DNA of 64,000 bases from an uncultured Bacteroidales bacterium. Lineage in GTDB: Bacteria; Bacteroidota; Bacteroidia; Bacteroidales; UBA932. The notes under the pieces were generated by a model, which saw only the letters and a program-made list of their open reading frames with translations, did not search any database and was not told where the DNA came from. Positions 46,301 to 55,935 of the stretch are shown here, piece by piece. The stretch covers positions 124,001 to 188,000 of the forward strand of contig CAKUPC010000002.1 of the NCBI GenBank assembly GCA_934675095.1. Reading direction: 5' to 3'. How positions within the stretch are numbered: position 1 is the first letter of the stretch; each line of letters starts with the position of its first letter. The position numbers and the translations under genes were made by a program.

Positions 46301-47862
46301 ATGAGTATGGGAAAATATAGCATCCTGATATTACTTCTGACGGCAATGGTGTCCTGCTCCACTGTGAACGGGCAGGACAATTCGGGTCACAGTGTTCTTG
46401 AACCATTGACTGTGAGCAGAATATGCACAACTTCGGGGGGGGTAAGCCGTATCTTGAAGTTGGCGGAAAGCCGTTTGCCGTCTATGGCGCGCAGATTCGT
46501 TTAGATATATTTCGGTCTGTCGACAAACTTGACTGGCCTTCAATTGAGGAATATTTCGCACTCGCGTCAAAACTTGGCGTGAACTGCGTGCAAGTCCCGT
46601 GTCCTTGGGCTTTCATAGAGCCCAAAAAGGATTCATGGGACTTTGAGGCTGTGGACAAAGTCCTCGGCTTTGCCAATAGGCACAACCTCAAGGTTGAACT
46701 GTTGTGGTTCAGCACAAACATGATAGGGGATTCCTATTCTTGGTTAGTGCCTACATACATTCTCGCGACTCCGTCAATACGCCTTAAACGTGAAGACGAC
46801 GGAGGCTGGCACGGGCTCTATGGCTATGCCTATTCCCTGCAGATGGACAGTGACTTTGTCCTTGAGCGGGAGGCGGGTGCCGTGACCCGACTTTTTGCCC
46901 ACATCCGTGAATGGGACGCGGCCAATGGAAACCGTCATCCTGTCATTACCTGCCAGATTCACAATGAACCGGATGCCCTTGTGCGCTGGCGCCTCACCGA
47001 GAAGAAGATTTCTCACAAGGACGGCACGATGCTTACGCAGAGAGAGGCCTGGGACATGACACTCAAGCCTTTGGATGTCATAGGACGGGCAGTCAAGAAC
47101 AGTGCCTATTCCGTTGCGACGCGCACCAATATCATCTCCGGTGACGGAGTCAATGATTTTCCACAGACACCGGGTATATCCCCTAAGGATGTCTATGCTC
47201 TTGAGGGGATAGATTTTGTGAGTTTCGACCCCTATATGTCTGAGGTCGACAAGATTGCGTATGAGGTGAGCCAATATGCGTCCATGCCGGGAAACTATCC
47301 CCTTGTTGCGGAAAATCGCGGTGATTATTCCAATACCGCAAGCCTCATGCTTGTCGCTTCGGCGCTTGGCGGAGGCTATGACATCTATGACCTTGCCACA
47401 AGCAAATATATAACCTCTCACAGCGAACCTCCGTTCAACTCTGAGGGAATATACAACTCGGATTTCACGCCCAAGGCTCATGTGCCTTTGGTGCAGACTC
47501 TGCTTTCGGGTCTTGTCGCGGCCGGAGAAGACGTGGCGCTGACCCCGACGGCCGACTTCGCCGTGTTCAACGTCAGAACGGATAATCCGCAGACAAGTCT
47601 TTCTCAGACAATTAGTACAACCGGGGCTGAACTGAAATTCGAGACCTCTTCCGGTGCCATTGCCTTCGTACTTGACAGGGGTGACAGGCTTGTCGCGTTT
47701 GCTACCGCCGATGCCATTTTGACTGTCAGCGGCGGCAGTCTTACCGAAGAGACGGGAAATTCCGTCGTTCTGAAAGGAGGAAAACTGACCGAACTCGGGT
47801 TTAAGTCTTCTGGCGCAAGACAAAGTACTGCAAAACAGAATATAGGAACCATATTTAAATAA
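46301..47862 (+). pseudogene. Clan GH-A glycoside hydrolase split by a G8 frameshift
   Basis: The lipoprotein signal peptide (MSMGKYSILILLLTAMVSC) is in the frame starting at 46301. The enzyme body is in the frame containing ATG 46423, with GGKPYLEVGGKPFAVYGAQI, acid/base ITCQIHNEPDA and nucleophile-like PLVAENRG. The two meet at GGGGGGGG, 46435-46442. Nine G would fuse them exactly, as in the intact paralogue at 53042. With eight G the signal frame stops at 46502-46504, and the enzyme frame can start only at ATG 46423 without export signal. This could be slipped-strand phase variation, -1 ribosomal slippage or a sequencing error. Operon member between the transporter and susC. Confidence 0.8.
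46435..46442 (+). repeat. G8 homopolymer at the frameshift
   Basis: Eight consecutive G exactly at the junction of the signal-peptide frame and the enzyme frame. Such runs are classic slipped-strand mispairing sites and also frequent assembly errors. Confidence 0.95.
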
Positions 47863-47869
47863 CACTGTT

Positions 47870-50800
47870 ATGAGAAATCCATACAAGATTGCCGTCATTG
47901 CGGCGGCCATGATGCTTTTCTGTCACAGCTTGTTCGCCCAAAACACAGTCACCGGAACAGTGACGGACACAAAGGGCGAGCCGATACCGGGTGCAGCTGT
48001 GGCAGTTCTGTCCGACGGCACACCGACGGGTACCGTGACTGATGTGGACGGAAAATATTCCGTCAATGCTCCCGCTGCGGGACAGCTCGCTTTCAGTTCG
48101 ATAGGCTATGTTTCGCAGACCGTGAATGTCATGAACCGAGCTGTCATTAACGTGACTCTCGCGGATGATTTCAAGATTCTTGACGAGTCTGTGGTGGTAG
48201 GATTCGCTACTCAGAAGAAAATCAATCTTACCGGCTCGGTGGCAACGGTCGATTCAGGACAGCTTGAGAACGTTCCGGTCCGCAACACGGTGCTCGCACT
48301 TCAGGGGCAGGTGCCTGGACTTAACATCAAGCAGGTGAGCGGGCAGCTCTACAACAAGAATCCCAACATAACCCTGCGCGGACAGGGCACGATTGGACAG
48401 GGCTCTTCCGGAAGTGTGCTCGTTCTTATAGACGGAATGGAGGGAGACCTATTCTCCATAAATTCCCAGGACATCGAGAGCATTTCAGTTCTGAAGGATG
48501 CGGCCGCGTCGTCAATCTATGGCTCCAGAGCGCCTTTTGGCGTCATTCTCGTGACAACGAAAAAGGGTAAGGAGGGCAAGGCGCAGGTGAACTACAACAA
48601 TAATTTCCGGTTCAACACGCCTATTAATCTGCCCCATTCTGCGGACTCATATTCATGGGCTCTCTATTTCAATGACGCAGCCAACAATGACGGCAATGCA
48701 GACGATATCGGTGCTGCGCGCCTTCAGCGTATCAAGGATTATCAGGACGGTGTCATATCCTACAACACCATACCTGTCGGGAACCAGTGGGGGACGGCCT
48801 ACACCGAGGGCAACGACAACATCGACTACTACGACGTGTTCTACAAGGATGTCTCTTTCGCACAGGAGCATAATCTCAGCGTGTCAGGCGGCACAAGTAA
48901 GGTCAATTACTTCGTGTCCGGAAACTATCTCAAGGAGGACGGACTCTTCACCTTCGAGGGAGCGGATCTTGACGGATTGTCAAGGGCGAATGTTTTCGGA
49001 AAGGTGGAAGCCAAACCATTTGATTTTCTGACCATAGGCTTCAGCAGCCGTTTCATACGCGAGGACTATCATGAGCCGACTGTGCTTTCCGATGATATTC
49101 TCTGGTATTTCGGGCAGTACCTCTGGCCGGTGGCTCCTCTTTATGATCCGAACGGGAACCTTTTCAATGACCTCGCGCTCCGCTTCAGCCGAGGAGGCCA
49201 GCGAAACATATCCAACACCACTTCAGCGAGCCAGTTCAACTTCGTGCTGACACCGGTGAAGGGATGGAGGATAGTCGGTGACTTGAATTACAGATATCGT
49301 TCATATTTCAACAAGATTGTTGACAAGGAAGTGTGGCAGACTTGTATCGACGGCGTTTCAAAGGGTTCGGTCTGGGATGATCACACCGGCGTGACCAATG
49401 ATGACGGACGCAACCAGTACATCAATGCCAACGCCTACACCGACTATGAAAACAATATCGCAGGGAACTATTTCAAGCTTATGGCAGGTGTCCAGATGGA
49501 ATCATATTCAGTGAATACGACATACGCAAAGCGCGAGGGACTTATTGTACCGGATGTGCCGTCGCTTGACACGACCTCGGGTCTTTTCGGCGGCGAGAAG
49601 GTCAGCCCTGTCGTTGGCGGAGGCTCGTCTGCCTGGAGGACCTTCGGATTCTTCGGACGACTCAACTATAATTACAAGGAGCGTTATCTGCTTGAGGGCA
49701 ATCTTCGCTATGACGGTTCTTCTCGTTTTGCCGCAGACAAGCGCTGGGGACTCTTCCCGTCTGTTTCCGCAGGATGGAACATCGCAAAGGAGCCGTTCTT
49801 CGAACCGGCACAGCGCTGGGTCAGCACCCTGAAACTGAGAGCGTCATACGGCTCCCTCGGCAATCAGAACACGAGTTCATTCTATCCGACATTTGAACTG
49901 ATGAACTTCGCGAACTCGCAGGGCAGCTGGCTCATCGACGGGAAGAAGACAAACATCGCATGGCCTGCTTCTCTGATAAGTTCATCCCTGACATGGGAGA
50001 AAGTAAAGTCATGGAATGCCGGGCTTGATGTGGCGGCGTTCGACGGACGTCTTTCGGCGTCATTGGAAGGATATGTCAGAAAGACGGAAGATATGATAGG
50101 ACCGGCTGATGAACTTCCTGCAATCCTCGGTACAGCAGTGCCTTACACCAACAATACAGACCTGAGGACAACCGGCTTCGACTTCGAGATTTCGTGGAAC
50201 GACAGGGCATTCGGCCAGCTTGACTATGGGGTGCGGTTTGTCCTTTCCGATGCTGTCACGAAAATCACCAGATACTCCAATCCGTCTCGTACTCTTTCCA
50301 CCTACTATGAGGGTATGACTCTCGGCGATTTCTGGGGATATGAGTCCGTCGGCATCGCGAGAACGGAAGACCAGATGCTTGAACACCTTATGACCCTTCC
50401 TAACGGGGGACAGACTGCGCTTGGTTCTAACTGGCGTGCAGGTGACGTGATGTATAAGGACCTGAATGAGGACGGCAAGATTGACTCCGGCTCATATACC
50501 ATTGATGATCATGGAGATCTCAAGATAATAGGAAACTCCACACCGCGCTACAACTACGCTTTCGACATCAACCTCGCGTGGAAGGGGATCGACCTCCGCG
50601 TGTTCCTCCAGGGAGTGGGCAAACGTGACTATTTCCAGAACGGAAAATATTTCTTCGGAAGCTGCGGATGGAGCAAGTGGGGCACGATGGTGCTCAGGCA
50701 GCATCTTGATTATTTCCGAGATGATCCTGAGAGTCCGCTCGGTCTCAATACCGGCAGTTATTATCCGAGGCCTTATTTCGACACCGAGAAGAATGTCCAG

Positions 50801-51052
50801 TGGCAGAGCATGTATGTCCAGAACGCTTCCTACCTGAGGCTTAAGAACCTTCAGCTCGGCTATACATTCCCGCAGGCGCTGACGAAGAAAATCGGAATAC
50901 AAAACCTCAGGCTCTATTTCTCCGGTGAAAATCTCCTGACATTCACGAAGATGACGAATCTTTTCGATCCGGAGACCATTGGGGAGAATGAGACAGGAAA
51001 TGTATATCCTCTTTCGAGGACATATTCCTTCGGAGTAAGTGTCACTTTCTAA
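47870..51052 (+). CDS. SusC-like TonB-dependent transporter
   Basis: A 1060-residue outer-membrane receptor. Order: signal peptide to FAQ24, carboxypeptidase-D-like beta domain (TVTGTVTDTKGEPIPGAAVA), plug domain (VLVLIDGMEGDLFSINSQDI, DAAASSIYGSRAPFGVILVT), then the 22-strand barrel ending TYSFGVSVTF. With SusD it imports the ligand in a TonB-dependent way. The locus suggests nucleosides, ribosides or ribose-containing glycans. It starts seven bases after the frameshifted hydrolase. Confidence 0.95.
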   Translation: MRNPYKIAVIAAAMMLFCHSLFAQNTVTGTVTDTKGEPIPGAAVAVLSDGTPTGTVTDVDGKYSVNAPAAGQLAFSSIGYVSQTVNVMNRAVINVTLADDFKILDESVVVGFATQKKINLTGSVATVDSGQLENVPVRNTVLALQGQVPGLNIKQVSGQLYNKNPNITLRGQGTIGQGSSGSVLVLIDGMEGDLFSINSQDIESISVLKDAAASSIYGSRAPFGVILVTTKKGKEGKAQVNYNNNFRFNTPINLPHSADSYSWALYFNDAANNDGNADDIGAARLQRIKDYQDGVISYNTIPVGNQWGTAYTEGNDNIDYYDVFYKDVSFAQEHNLSVSGGTSKVNYFVSGNYLKEDGLFTFEGADLDGLSRANVFGKVEAKPFDFLTIGFSSRFIREDYHEPTVLSDDILWYFGQYLWPVAPLYDPNGNLFNDLALRFSRGGQRNISNTTSASQFNFVLTPVKGWRIVGDLNYRYRSYFNKIVDKEVWQTCIDGVSKGSVWDDHTGVTNDDGRNQYINANAYTDYENNIAGNYFKLMAGVQMESYSVNTTYAKREGLIVPDVPSLDTTSGLFGGEKVSPVVGGGSSAWRTFGFFGRLNYNYKERYLLEGNLRYDGSSRFAADKRWGLFPSVSAGWNIAKEPFFEPAQRWVSTLKLRASYGSLGNQNTSSFYPTFELMNFANSQGSWLIDGKKTNIAWPASLISSSLTWEKVKSWNAGLDVAAFDGRLSASLEGYVRKTEDMIGPADELPAILGTAVPYTNNTDLRTTGFDFEISWNDRAFGQLDYGVRFVLSDAVTKITRYSNPSRTLSTYYEGMTLGDFWGYESVGIARTEDQMLEHLMTLPNGGQTALGSNWRAGDVMYKDLNEDGKIDSGSYTIDDHGDLKIIGNSTPRYNYAFDINLAWKGIDLRVFLQGVGKRDYFQNGKYFFGSCGWSKWGTMVLRQHLDYFRDDPESPLGLNTGSYYPRPYFDTEKNVQWQSMYVQNASYLRLKNLQLGYTFPQALTKKIGIQNLRLYFSGENLLTFTKMTNLFDPETIGENETGNVYPLSRTYSFGVSVTF

Positions 51053-51064
51053 AAAATAGAGAAT

Positions 51065-53032
51065 ATGAACAGAATTATAAGACATATAACTTTGGCGGCG
51101 CTTCCTGTCATGCTTGTCTCCTGCAACGCATTTCTGGACCTGGAACCGGAATCCAACCTGTCTCCCGCCCAATACCTGACGACAGAGGACAATCTCGCCG
51201 CGTATGCAACCGATTTGTACAATATGTTTCCGGTGCACGGGACAACAAGTTGGGGCACCTGGAAGAATGACAGTGACACGGACAACATGGCATACGCCAA
51301 CCCGAGCGACGCCTTCGCTCCGGGATATTGGAAAGTGGGACAGACCGGAGGCAGCTACGAGTTTACCGGCATCTATCGCTGTAACTATTTCTTCGATAAT
51401 GTACTCGACAACTTTGAACAGGGAAAGATAACCGGAACGGCTGCCGGGATACGGCATTATATCGGCGAAGCCTATTTCTTCCGCGCCTGGCAGTATTATC
51501 AGAAACTTCAGGCTCTCGGTGATTTTCCGATAGTCACGCATCTGCTTGCCGACAATCTCGAGAAACTCACGGCGGAAAGCGTCCGGGCACCGAGAAACGA
51601 AGTCGCAAGGTTCATTCTCTCTGATTTGGACAAGGCCATTGAGTACATGTCCGAGACCGCACCACGGGGCGGACGCAACAGACTGTCACGGGACTGCGCG
51701 CATCTGATGAAGTCGCGGGTGGCTCTCTATGAGGGAACGTGGCTGAAATATTTCAAGGGCACTGCGTTCGTTCCCGGAGGAACTGACTGGCCCGGCGCGG
51801 CAAGCCATCCTGACTATCAATATCCGTCCGGAAGTATAGATTCAGAAGTGGAGTGGTTTCTGAAAGTGGCAATGGATGAGGCGAAGATTGTCGCCGATAA
51901 ATATGCTCTGGTTGACAATACCGGGCGATTCCAGTCATCGGCAAGTGCAGCGGCGAACCCTTATTTCGATATGTTCGGAGCCACTGATATGTCCGGTTAT
52001 GGCGAAATTATGCTGTGGAAAGCCTATAGTGACTCTGAAGGCGTGACTAACTCTGTAGTCGAGTTTGCCTCGGCGGCAAATCAGGGCTATGGAATAACGA
52101 AGAGCATGGTCGATGCGTTCGTTATGGCTAACGGCCTTCCGATTTATGCGTCCGGAAGCGGTTACCCTGGAGACGCTGATCTTCTGAAAGTTACTGAAGG
52201 GCGTGATTCCCGCGCGCAGATATTCATAAAGAGACCGGGCGACACGAATCTTCACAGCGAACCGGGCCCGGAGTCCTATCAGGTGGAGCCTTGGCCGAAT
52301 ATTGTCAACTCTACGGCATCCATGCGTTACACCACGGGTTACGCGCTGCGTAAGGGGCTCAACTTTGACGGTGCACAGTCTGTCCGCGACAAGAGTTGCG
52401 TCGGCTCTATTATATTCAGGGCCACTGAGGCCTATCTGAACTATATGGAGGCTTGCTACGAGTCCACGGGTGCTCTTGATTCAGACGCGCAGCGGTATTG
52501 GACCGCGATTCGCGACCGCTCGAAAGTCGGGAACTGGCAGACGACCATAGACAACACGGACATGAACATCGAAAAGCAGACCGACTGGGGAGCATATTCT
52601 GCCGGAAAGCTTGTGGACGCCACACTTTTCAACATCCGTCGCGAGAGGCGCTGCGAACTGATGGCCGAGGGCTTCCGTGCTGCCGACGTCCGCCGTTGGA
52701 GGTCTATGGATCAGATGATTGACACCCCATATCATGTGCTCGGGGTCAATGTGTGGGAGAACCTTGCCGCCAATCCGGATTTTCTTGCCGCCAACGGGAA
52801 TAATCTCAAGGAGGGTGAGAACATATCTCCGAAAGATTTCAGCACATATTGCGCACCATATCACATTCTCTCGAACAACCGTGTTTATGAAGGATACAGG
52901 TGGAGGATGGCGCACTATCTTGACCCTATCGCCGTGCAGCATTTCCTGATAACGGGCGGCGGTTCTGCTGACAACTCAACGTTGTACCAGAATCCGGGCT
53001 GGCCGCTTCAGGCAGGCCAGGGTGCAGAATAA
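51065..53032 (+). CDS. SusD-like surface lipoprotein
   Basis: A 655-residue SusD/RagB protein (lipobox VMLVSC, Cys20; FLDLEPESNLSPAQYLTTED). Helical repeats in the middle (IGEAYFFRAWQYYQKLQALG) and the ERRCELMAEGFRAADVRRW signature near the end are diagnostic. It covers the SusC barrel as the lid and binds the substrate. At 655 residues it is longer than the typical 500-600. Starts 12 bases after susC. Confidence 0.93.
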   Translation: MNRIIRHITLAALPVMLVSCNAFLDLEPESNLSPAQYLTTEDNLAAYATDLYNMFPVHGTTSWGTWKNDSDTDNMAYANPSDAFAPGYWKVGQTGGSYEFTGIYRCNYFFDNVLDNFEQGKITGTAAGIRHYIGEAYFFRAWQYYQKLQALGDFPIVTHLLADNLEKLTAESVRAPRNEVARFILSDLDKAIEYMSETAPRGGRNRLSRDCAHLMKSRVALYEGTWLKYFKGTAFVPGGTDWPGAASHPDYQYPSGSIDSEVEWFLKVAMDEAKIVADKYALVDNTGRFQSSASAAANPYFDMFGATDMSGYGEIMLWKAYSDSEGVTNSVVEFASAANQGYGITKSMVDAFVMANGLPIYASGSGYPGDADLLKVTEGRDSRAQIFIKRPGDTNLHSEPGPESYQVEPWPNIVNSTASMRYTTGYALRKGLNFDGAQSVRDKSCVGSIIFRATEAYLNYMEACYESTGALDSDAQRYWTAIRDRSKVGNWQTTIDNTDMNIEKQTDWGAYSAGKLVDATLFNIRRERRCELMAEGFRAADVRRWRSMDQMIDTPYHVLGVNVWENLAANPDFLAANGNNLKEGENISPKDFSTYCAPYHILSNNRVYEGYRWRMAHYLDPIAVQHFLITGGGSADNSTLYQNPGWPLQAGQGAE

Positions 53033-53041
53033 TCACGATAT

Positions 53042-54514
53042 ATGAAGAAATTATCATTGCTCTTTGCAACTCTTTTCGCTCTGTTTTCCTGTTCGGGGAC
53101 GTCTCTTCCCGGCGGGGAAACGAAGCCGGAGCCTATCTCGCGCGAGTTTCGTCTGACCGTTGACGGAAAGCCGTTCCTGATGCTCGGTGCCCAGCTCAGA
53201 ACTGACTATTTCATGCAGCTTGACGGGCGCAGTGTCGACAATCTTGACGACTATTTCGCTCTTGCCGCCGGCCTGAACATCACCTGTGTTCAAGTCCCTG
53301 TTGCATGGCGCGATGTAGAGACCGGATTTGACGAATATTCCGACAAGATTGTCAGCGCCTACATCGACTATTGCGAGAAATACGGCATGAAGCTCGAAAT
53401 ACTCTGGTTCGGAAGTTATATGTGCGGATACTCGGTGGAAGGGTATATCCCCGCATATGTCATATCCGACACAGCGACATATCCCGAGTTGAATCCGTCC
53501 GCAGCATATCAGGGCTGGCTCGGCAAGCAGTTCTATCTCAAACCCGGAAACACAAAGCTCGTCTCCCGCGAAGTCAAGGCCATCTCAAAGATGATGGAAT
53601 TCGTAGATGCCCATGACCGCAGTCTCGGACGCCCTCACACGGTGATCGGCATTCAGGTCGAGAACGAGCCGGACATGCTGGCAACGCGTCACAATGCGGC
53701 TCACGGCTATTCAGCGACCGACCTCTGGCCAAGCCTTCTGTACCATCTGAACGAACTCGGCAAGGCCGTGAAGTCTTCTCCATATAAATGTTACACCCGC
53801 GTGAACCAGACGGTGACTTACGATGACTGGGTGTATTGGAGCAGGAAAATCGCCGAGCGTGAAGGGATTGATTATGTCGGCTTTGACCCGTATGTGAACG
53901 ACATAGGAACTCTCGCCGACTGGCTGTCGCAGATTCAGGGCATACCCGGGAACTTTTCGCACGTAGCGGAAAACGGAGGCGAGTTCATGAATAATGACCT
54001 TCTGACCCTGAAGGCACTGACTATGGGTTGCGGATACGAGGTGTTCGAAGTTATTACCACTCCTCACCGCTATCTTGTGGACTGGACGCTGCGCGGAGTC
54101 TATAATCCGGACTTTACACCGAAGTCGCAGACTCAGAGGCTTATAGACGCATACGGGATATTCCGTGCTGCCTGGTACGACTTCGCTGTGACGTCTCCGG
54201 ATAAGATGAAAGGATTCAATCTGGAGTCTTCTGACGGGAAAAATGTCGCATCGGAGTCGTTCGCCACATCCTTCGGAAATCTTGGTTGGGAAACGACTTC
54301 CCGCGGTGTGGCGTTCGCGATAGAGGGCAACGGGTATATCACTGTTGGCTCAACTAAAGCAGACGTCATTTCGCTCGGATTTAAAGCTTTATCGATTGAG
54401 ACGGGAAGCTATAATGCTGATGGTCAGTGGGTAAAATCTTCCGATGTCGTGCCCCCGACAGGTGGAAGTCTGTCGTTGTCTCCATGCAAGGTGTACAGAA
54501 TAACATTAAAATAA
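53042..54514 (+). CDS. Clan GH-A glycoside hydrolase, lipoprotein
   Basis: A 490-residue lipoprotein (lipobox LFSC, Cys17). The TIM barrel resembles GH35/GH42 enzymes: FRLTVDGKPFLMLGAQL, ITCVQVPVAWRDVE, IGIQVENEPDM with acid/base Glu209 and SHVAENGG with a likely nucleophile Glu310. The last 120 residues are a beta domain, perhaps of the DUF4978 kind. Paralogue of the frameshifted enzyme before susC. It should cleave a glycoside at the surface or in the periplasm; the substrate is unknown, and the locus suggests a ribose-containing compound. Confidence 0.82.
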   Translation: MKKLSLLFATLFALFSCSGTSLPGGETKPEPISREFRLTVDGKPFLMLGAQLRTDYFMQLDGRSVDNLDDYFALAAGLNITCVQVPVAWRDVETGFDEYSDKIVSAYIDYCEKYGMKLEILWFGSYMCGYSVEGYIPAYVISDTATYPELNPSAAYQGWLGKQFYLKPGNTKLVSREVKAISKMMEFVDAHDRSLGRPHTVIGIQVENEPDMLATRHNAAHGYSATDLWPSLLYHLNELGKAVKSSPYKCYTRVNQTVTYDDWVYWSRKIAEREGIDYVGFDPYVNDIGTLADWLSQIQGIPGNFSHVAENGGEFMNNDLLTLKALTMGCGYEVFEVITTPHRYLVDWTLRGVYNPDFTPKSQTQRLIDAYGIFRAAWYDFAVTSPDKMKGFNLESSDGKNVASESFATSFGNLGWETTSRGVAFAIEGNGYITVGSTKADVISLGFKALSIETGSYNADGQWVKSSDVVPPTGGSLSLSPCKVYRITLK

Positions 54515-54526
54515 AATATAATCATC

Positions 54527-55753
54527 ATGAAGAAATTTTTGTTTTCATTGGTTGCCGTCGCGGCATTGATGACAGCCTGCAATAAGGCGGAGGCACCTTC
54601 AATCTCAACGGATATTGAGGAACTTTCCGTTACGACGGATGGTGGTGTGTTTGACGTGAAGGTCAAGGCGAATGTCCCCACAAGAACGGAAATCGCTTAC
54701 GAGGACGGCTCTGACTGGATTTTTCTTATGCCTAAGGTTCTCAAGGGAGACGGTACTCTCAATTTCACGATAAGCAAGTTCCTCGACTATGACGCTGTCC
54801 GCAAGGCAACTGCAACGATTACAGGCGACGGCGTGACTAAGGTTATCACAATCACTCAGACCGGACGTCCTAAGCCGGAGGTGACGGAACTTGATCTGGA
54901 TGTCTATAATGTGTACTCGGACGTCGAAGGCGGCTCTTACGAGATTTCCGTCTCGACTGCCGGAGACTGGACGGCAAGCGCCGGGGATGCGGCAAATTGG
55001 TGCACTGTGGAGAACGGTTCAGGCTCCGGAATCGGCAAATTTGTGATAAAAGTGGCAGAATCGACGGACTATCAGTATCGTACAGCCGATGTCAAGGTCG
55101 TTTCAGGGCAGCTTGAAAGGATTGTACATGTTCAGCATGTCGGGACAAAAATCGGTGAACTGGTGTGGGCGAACGCGAACGTGGATGAACCGGATACCTT
55201 CGGGAAGAATTGCCAGGTTCGAGGCAAACTCTATCAGTGGAACTCCAAGAAAGGCTACCCTTCATATTCCGCGAATGACCACGGTGACCCTGAAAAAGTC
55301 GTGCCCGGTTTTGAAACAGGACAAAAGGACTCTATGTCGGAGACTTGGACGGAAGAGAACGACCCGTGTCCGGATGGCTGGCGCGTTCCTTCTTGGGATG
55401 AGGTCAAGACACTGATCGGTGCGGAACTTTCAACGCCGACATTCTGGTTTGACTATTGGATGACAAACGGCATGTCTGTAGCAGGGGCTTATGTCGGACT
55501 TGACAGGGAGCTTATGAAGACGGAATGCAGGCCAGGACATCTGGGTGGCGCGATATTCATACCTCAGGCCGGAATGATTAGCCGGGACAGCGGCAAGCAG
55601 GAAAACTGGTGGAGTGTCGTCCTTTGGACATCCACGAATGTGGGGCAGACATGGGACATGCACGGCATCTGGATGGACGGCAATAATAACTGTGGTTTTA
55701 CCGATTGGTATGGCAGCATGTCGGGTCTTTCGGTCCGCTGTGTTCAGAAATAG
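54527..55753 (+). CDS. BACON/FISUMP domain lipoprotein
   Basis: A 408-residue lipoprotein (lipobox LMTAC, Cys18). One or two BACON-like sandwiches lie in residues about 25-215 (SDWIFLMPK, KVITITQTG, GDWTASAG), followed by a FISUMP domain (KLYQWNSKKGY, DPCPDGWRVPSWDEV, GAIFIPQAGMI, LSVRCVQK). In PULs a gene here codes the surface glycan-binding protein, and that is the likely role. It has the same architecture as the gene at 14661. Followed by a strong terminator. Confidence 0.8.
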   Translation: MKKFLFSLVAVAALMTACNKAEAPSISTDIEELSVTTDGGVFDVKVKANVPTRTEIAYEDGSDWIFLMPKVLKGDGTLNFTISKFLDYDAVRKATATITGDGVTKVITITQTGRPKPEVTELDLDVYNVYSDVEGGSYEISVSTAGDWTASAGDAANWCTVENGSGSGIGKFVIKVAESTDYQYRTADVKVVSGQLERIVHVQHVGTKIGELVWANANVDEPDTFGKNCQVRGKLYQWNSKKGYPSYSANDHGDPEKVVPGFETGQKDSMSETWTEENDPCPDGWRVPSWDEVKTLIGAELSTPTFWFDYWMTNGMSVAGAYVGLDRELMKTECRPGHLGGAIFIPQAGMISRDSGKQENWWSVVLWTSTNVGQTWDMHGIWMDGNNNCGFTDWYGSMSGLSVRCVQK

Positions 55754-55791
55754 GTGGCAGACGTATTTCTCCTGACTTTTTGATGTTGCAG

Positions 55792-55824
55792 AGTCCCTGC
55801 GCAAACGCTTGCGCAGGGACTTTT
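55792..55824 (+). terminator. Terminator of the susCD operon
   Basis: A perfect 13-bp stem, AGTCCCTGCGCAA (55792-55804) with TTGCGCAGGGACT (55809-55821), a four-base loop and a T run. It ends the long operon 38 bases after the BACON/FISUMP gene. Confidence 0.9.
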
Positions 55825-55854
55825 GCTGAATCTGGAACAAAGTCGGCTGTGTGG

Positions 55855-55910
55855 CTTGCCATAAAGATAATTATGGATATTTTTGTAGTTCAGATTTCGC
55901 AAGTGCGAAA
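55855..55910 (+). promoter_or_regulatory. Promoter and operator-like palindrome of the nucleoside hydrolase
   Basis: CTTG at 55855-55858, 19 bases, TATTTTTG at 55878-55885. Ten bases on, TTTCGCA-AG-TGCGAAA (55895-55910) is a perfect palindrome of 7-base arms at the expected transcription start, a likely repressor site. It differs from the TTGCGCAA boxes near ribokinase. Confidence 0.6.
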
Positions 55911-55935
55911 CACCACTTTTATAAGCTCAAATGCA

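Noticed and set aside
50492..51541. A 349-codon minus-strand frame across susC/susD
   Set aside because: Antisense to two clear SusC and SusD genes; no family pattern.
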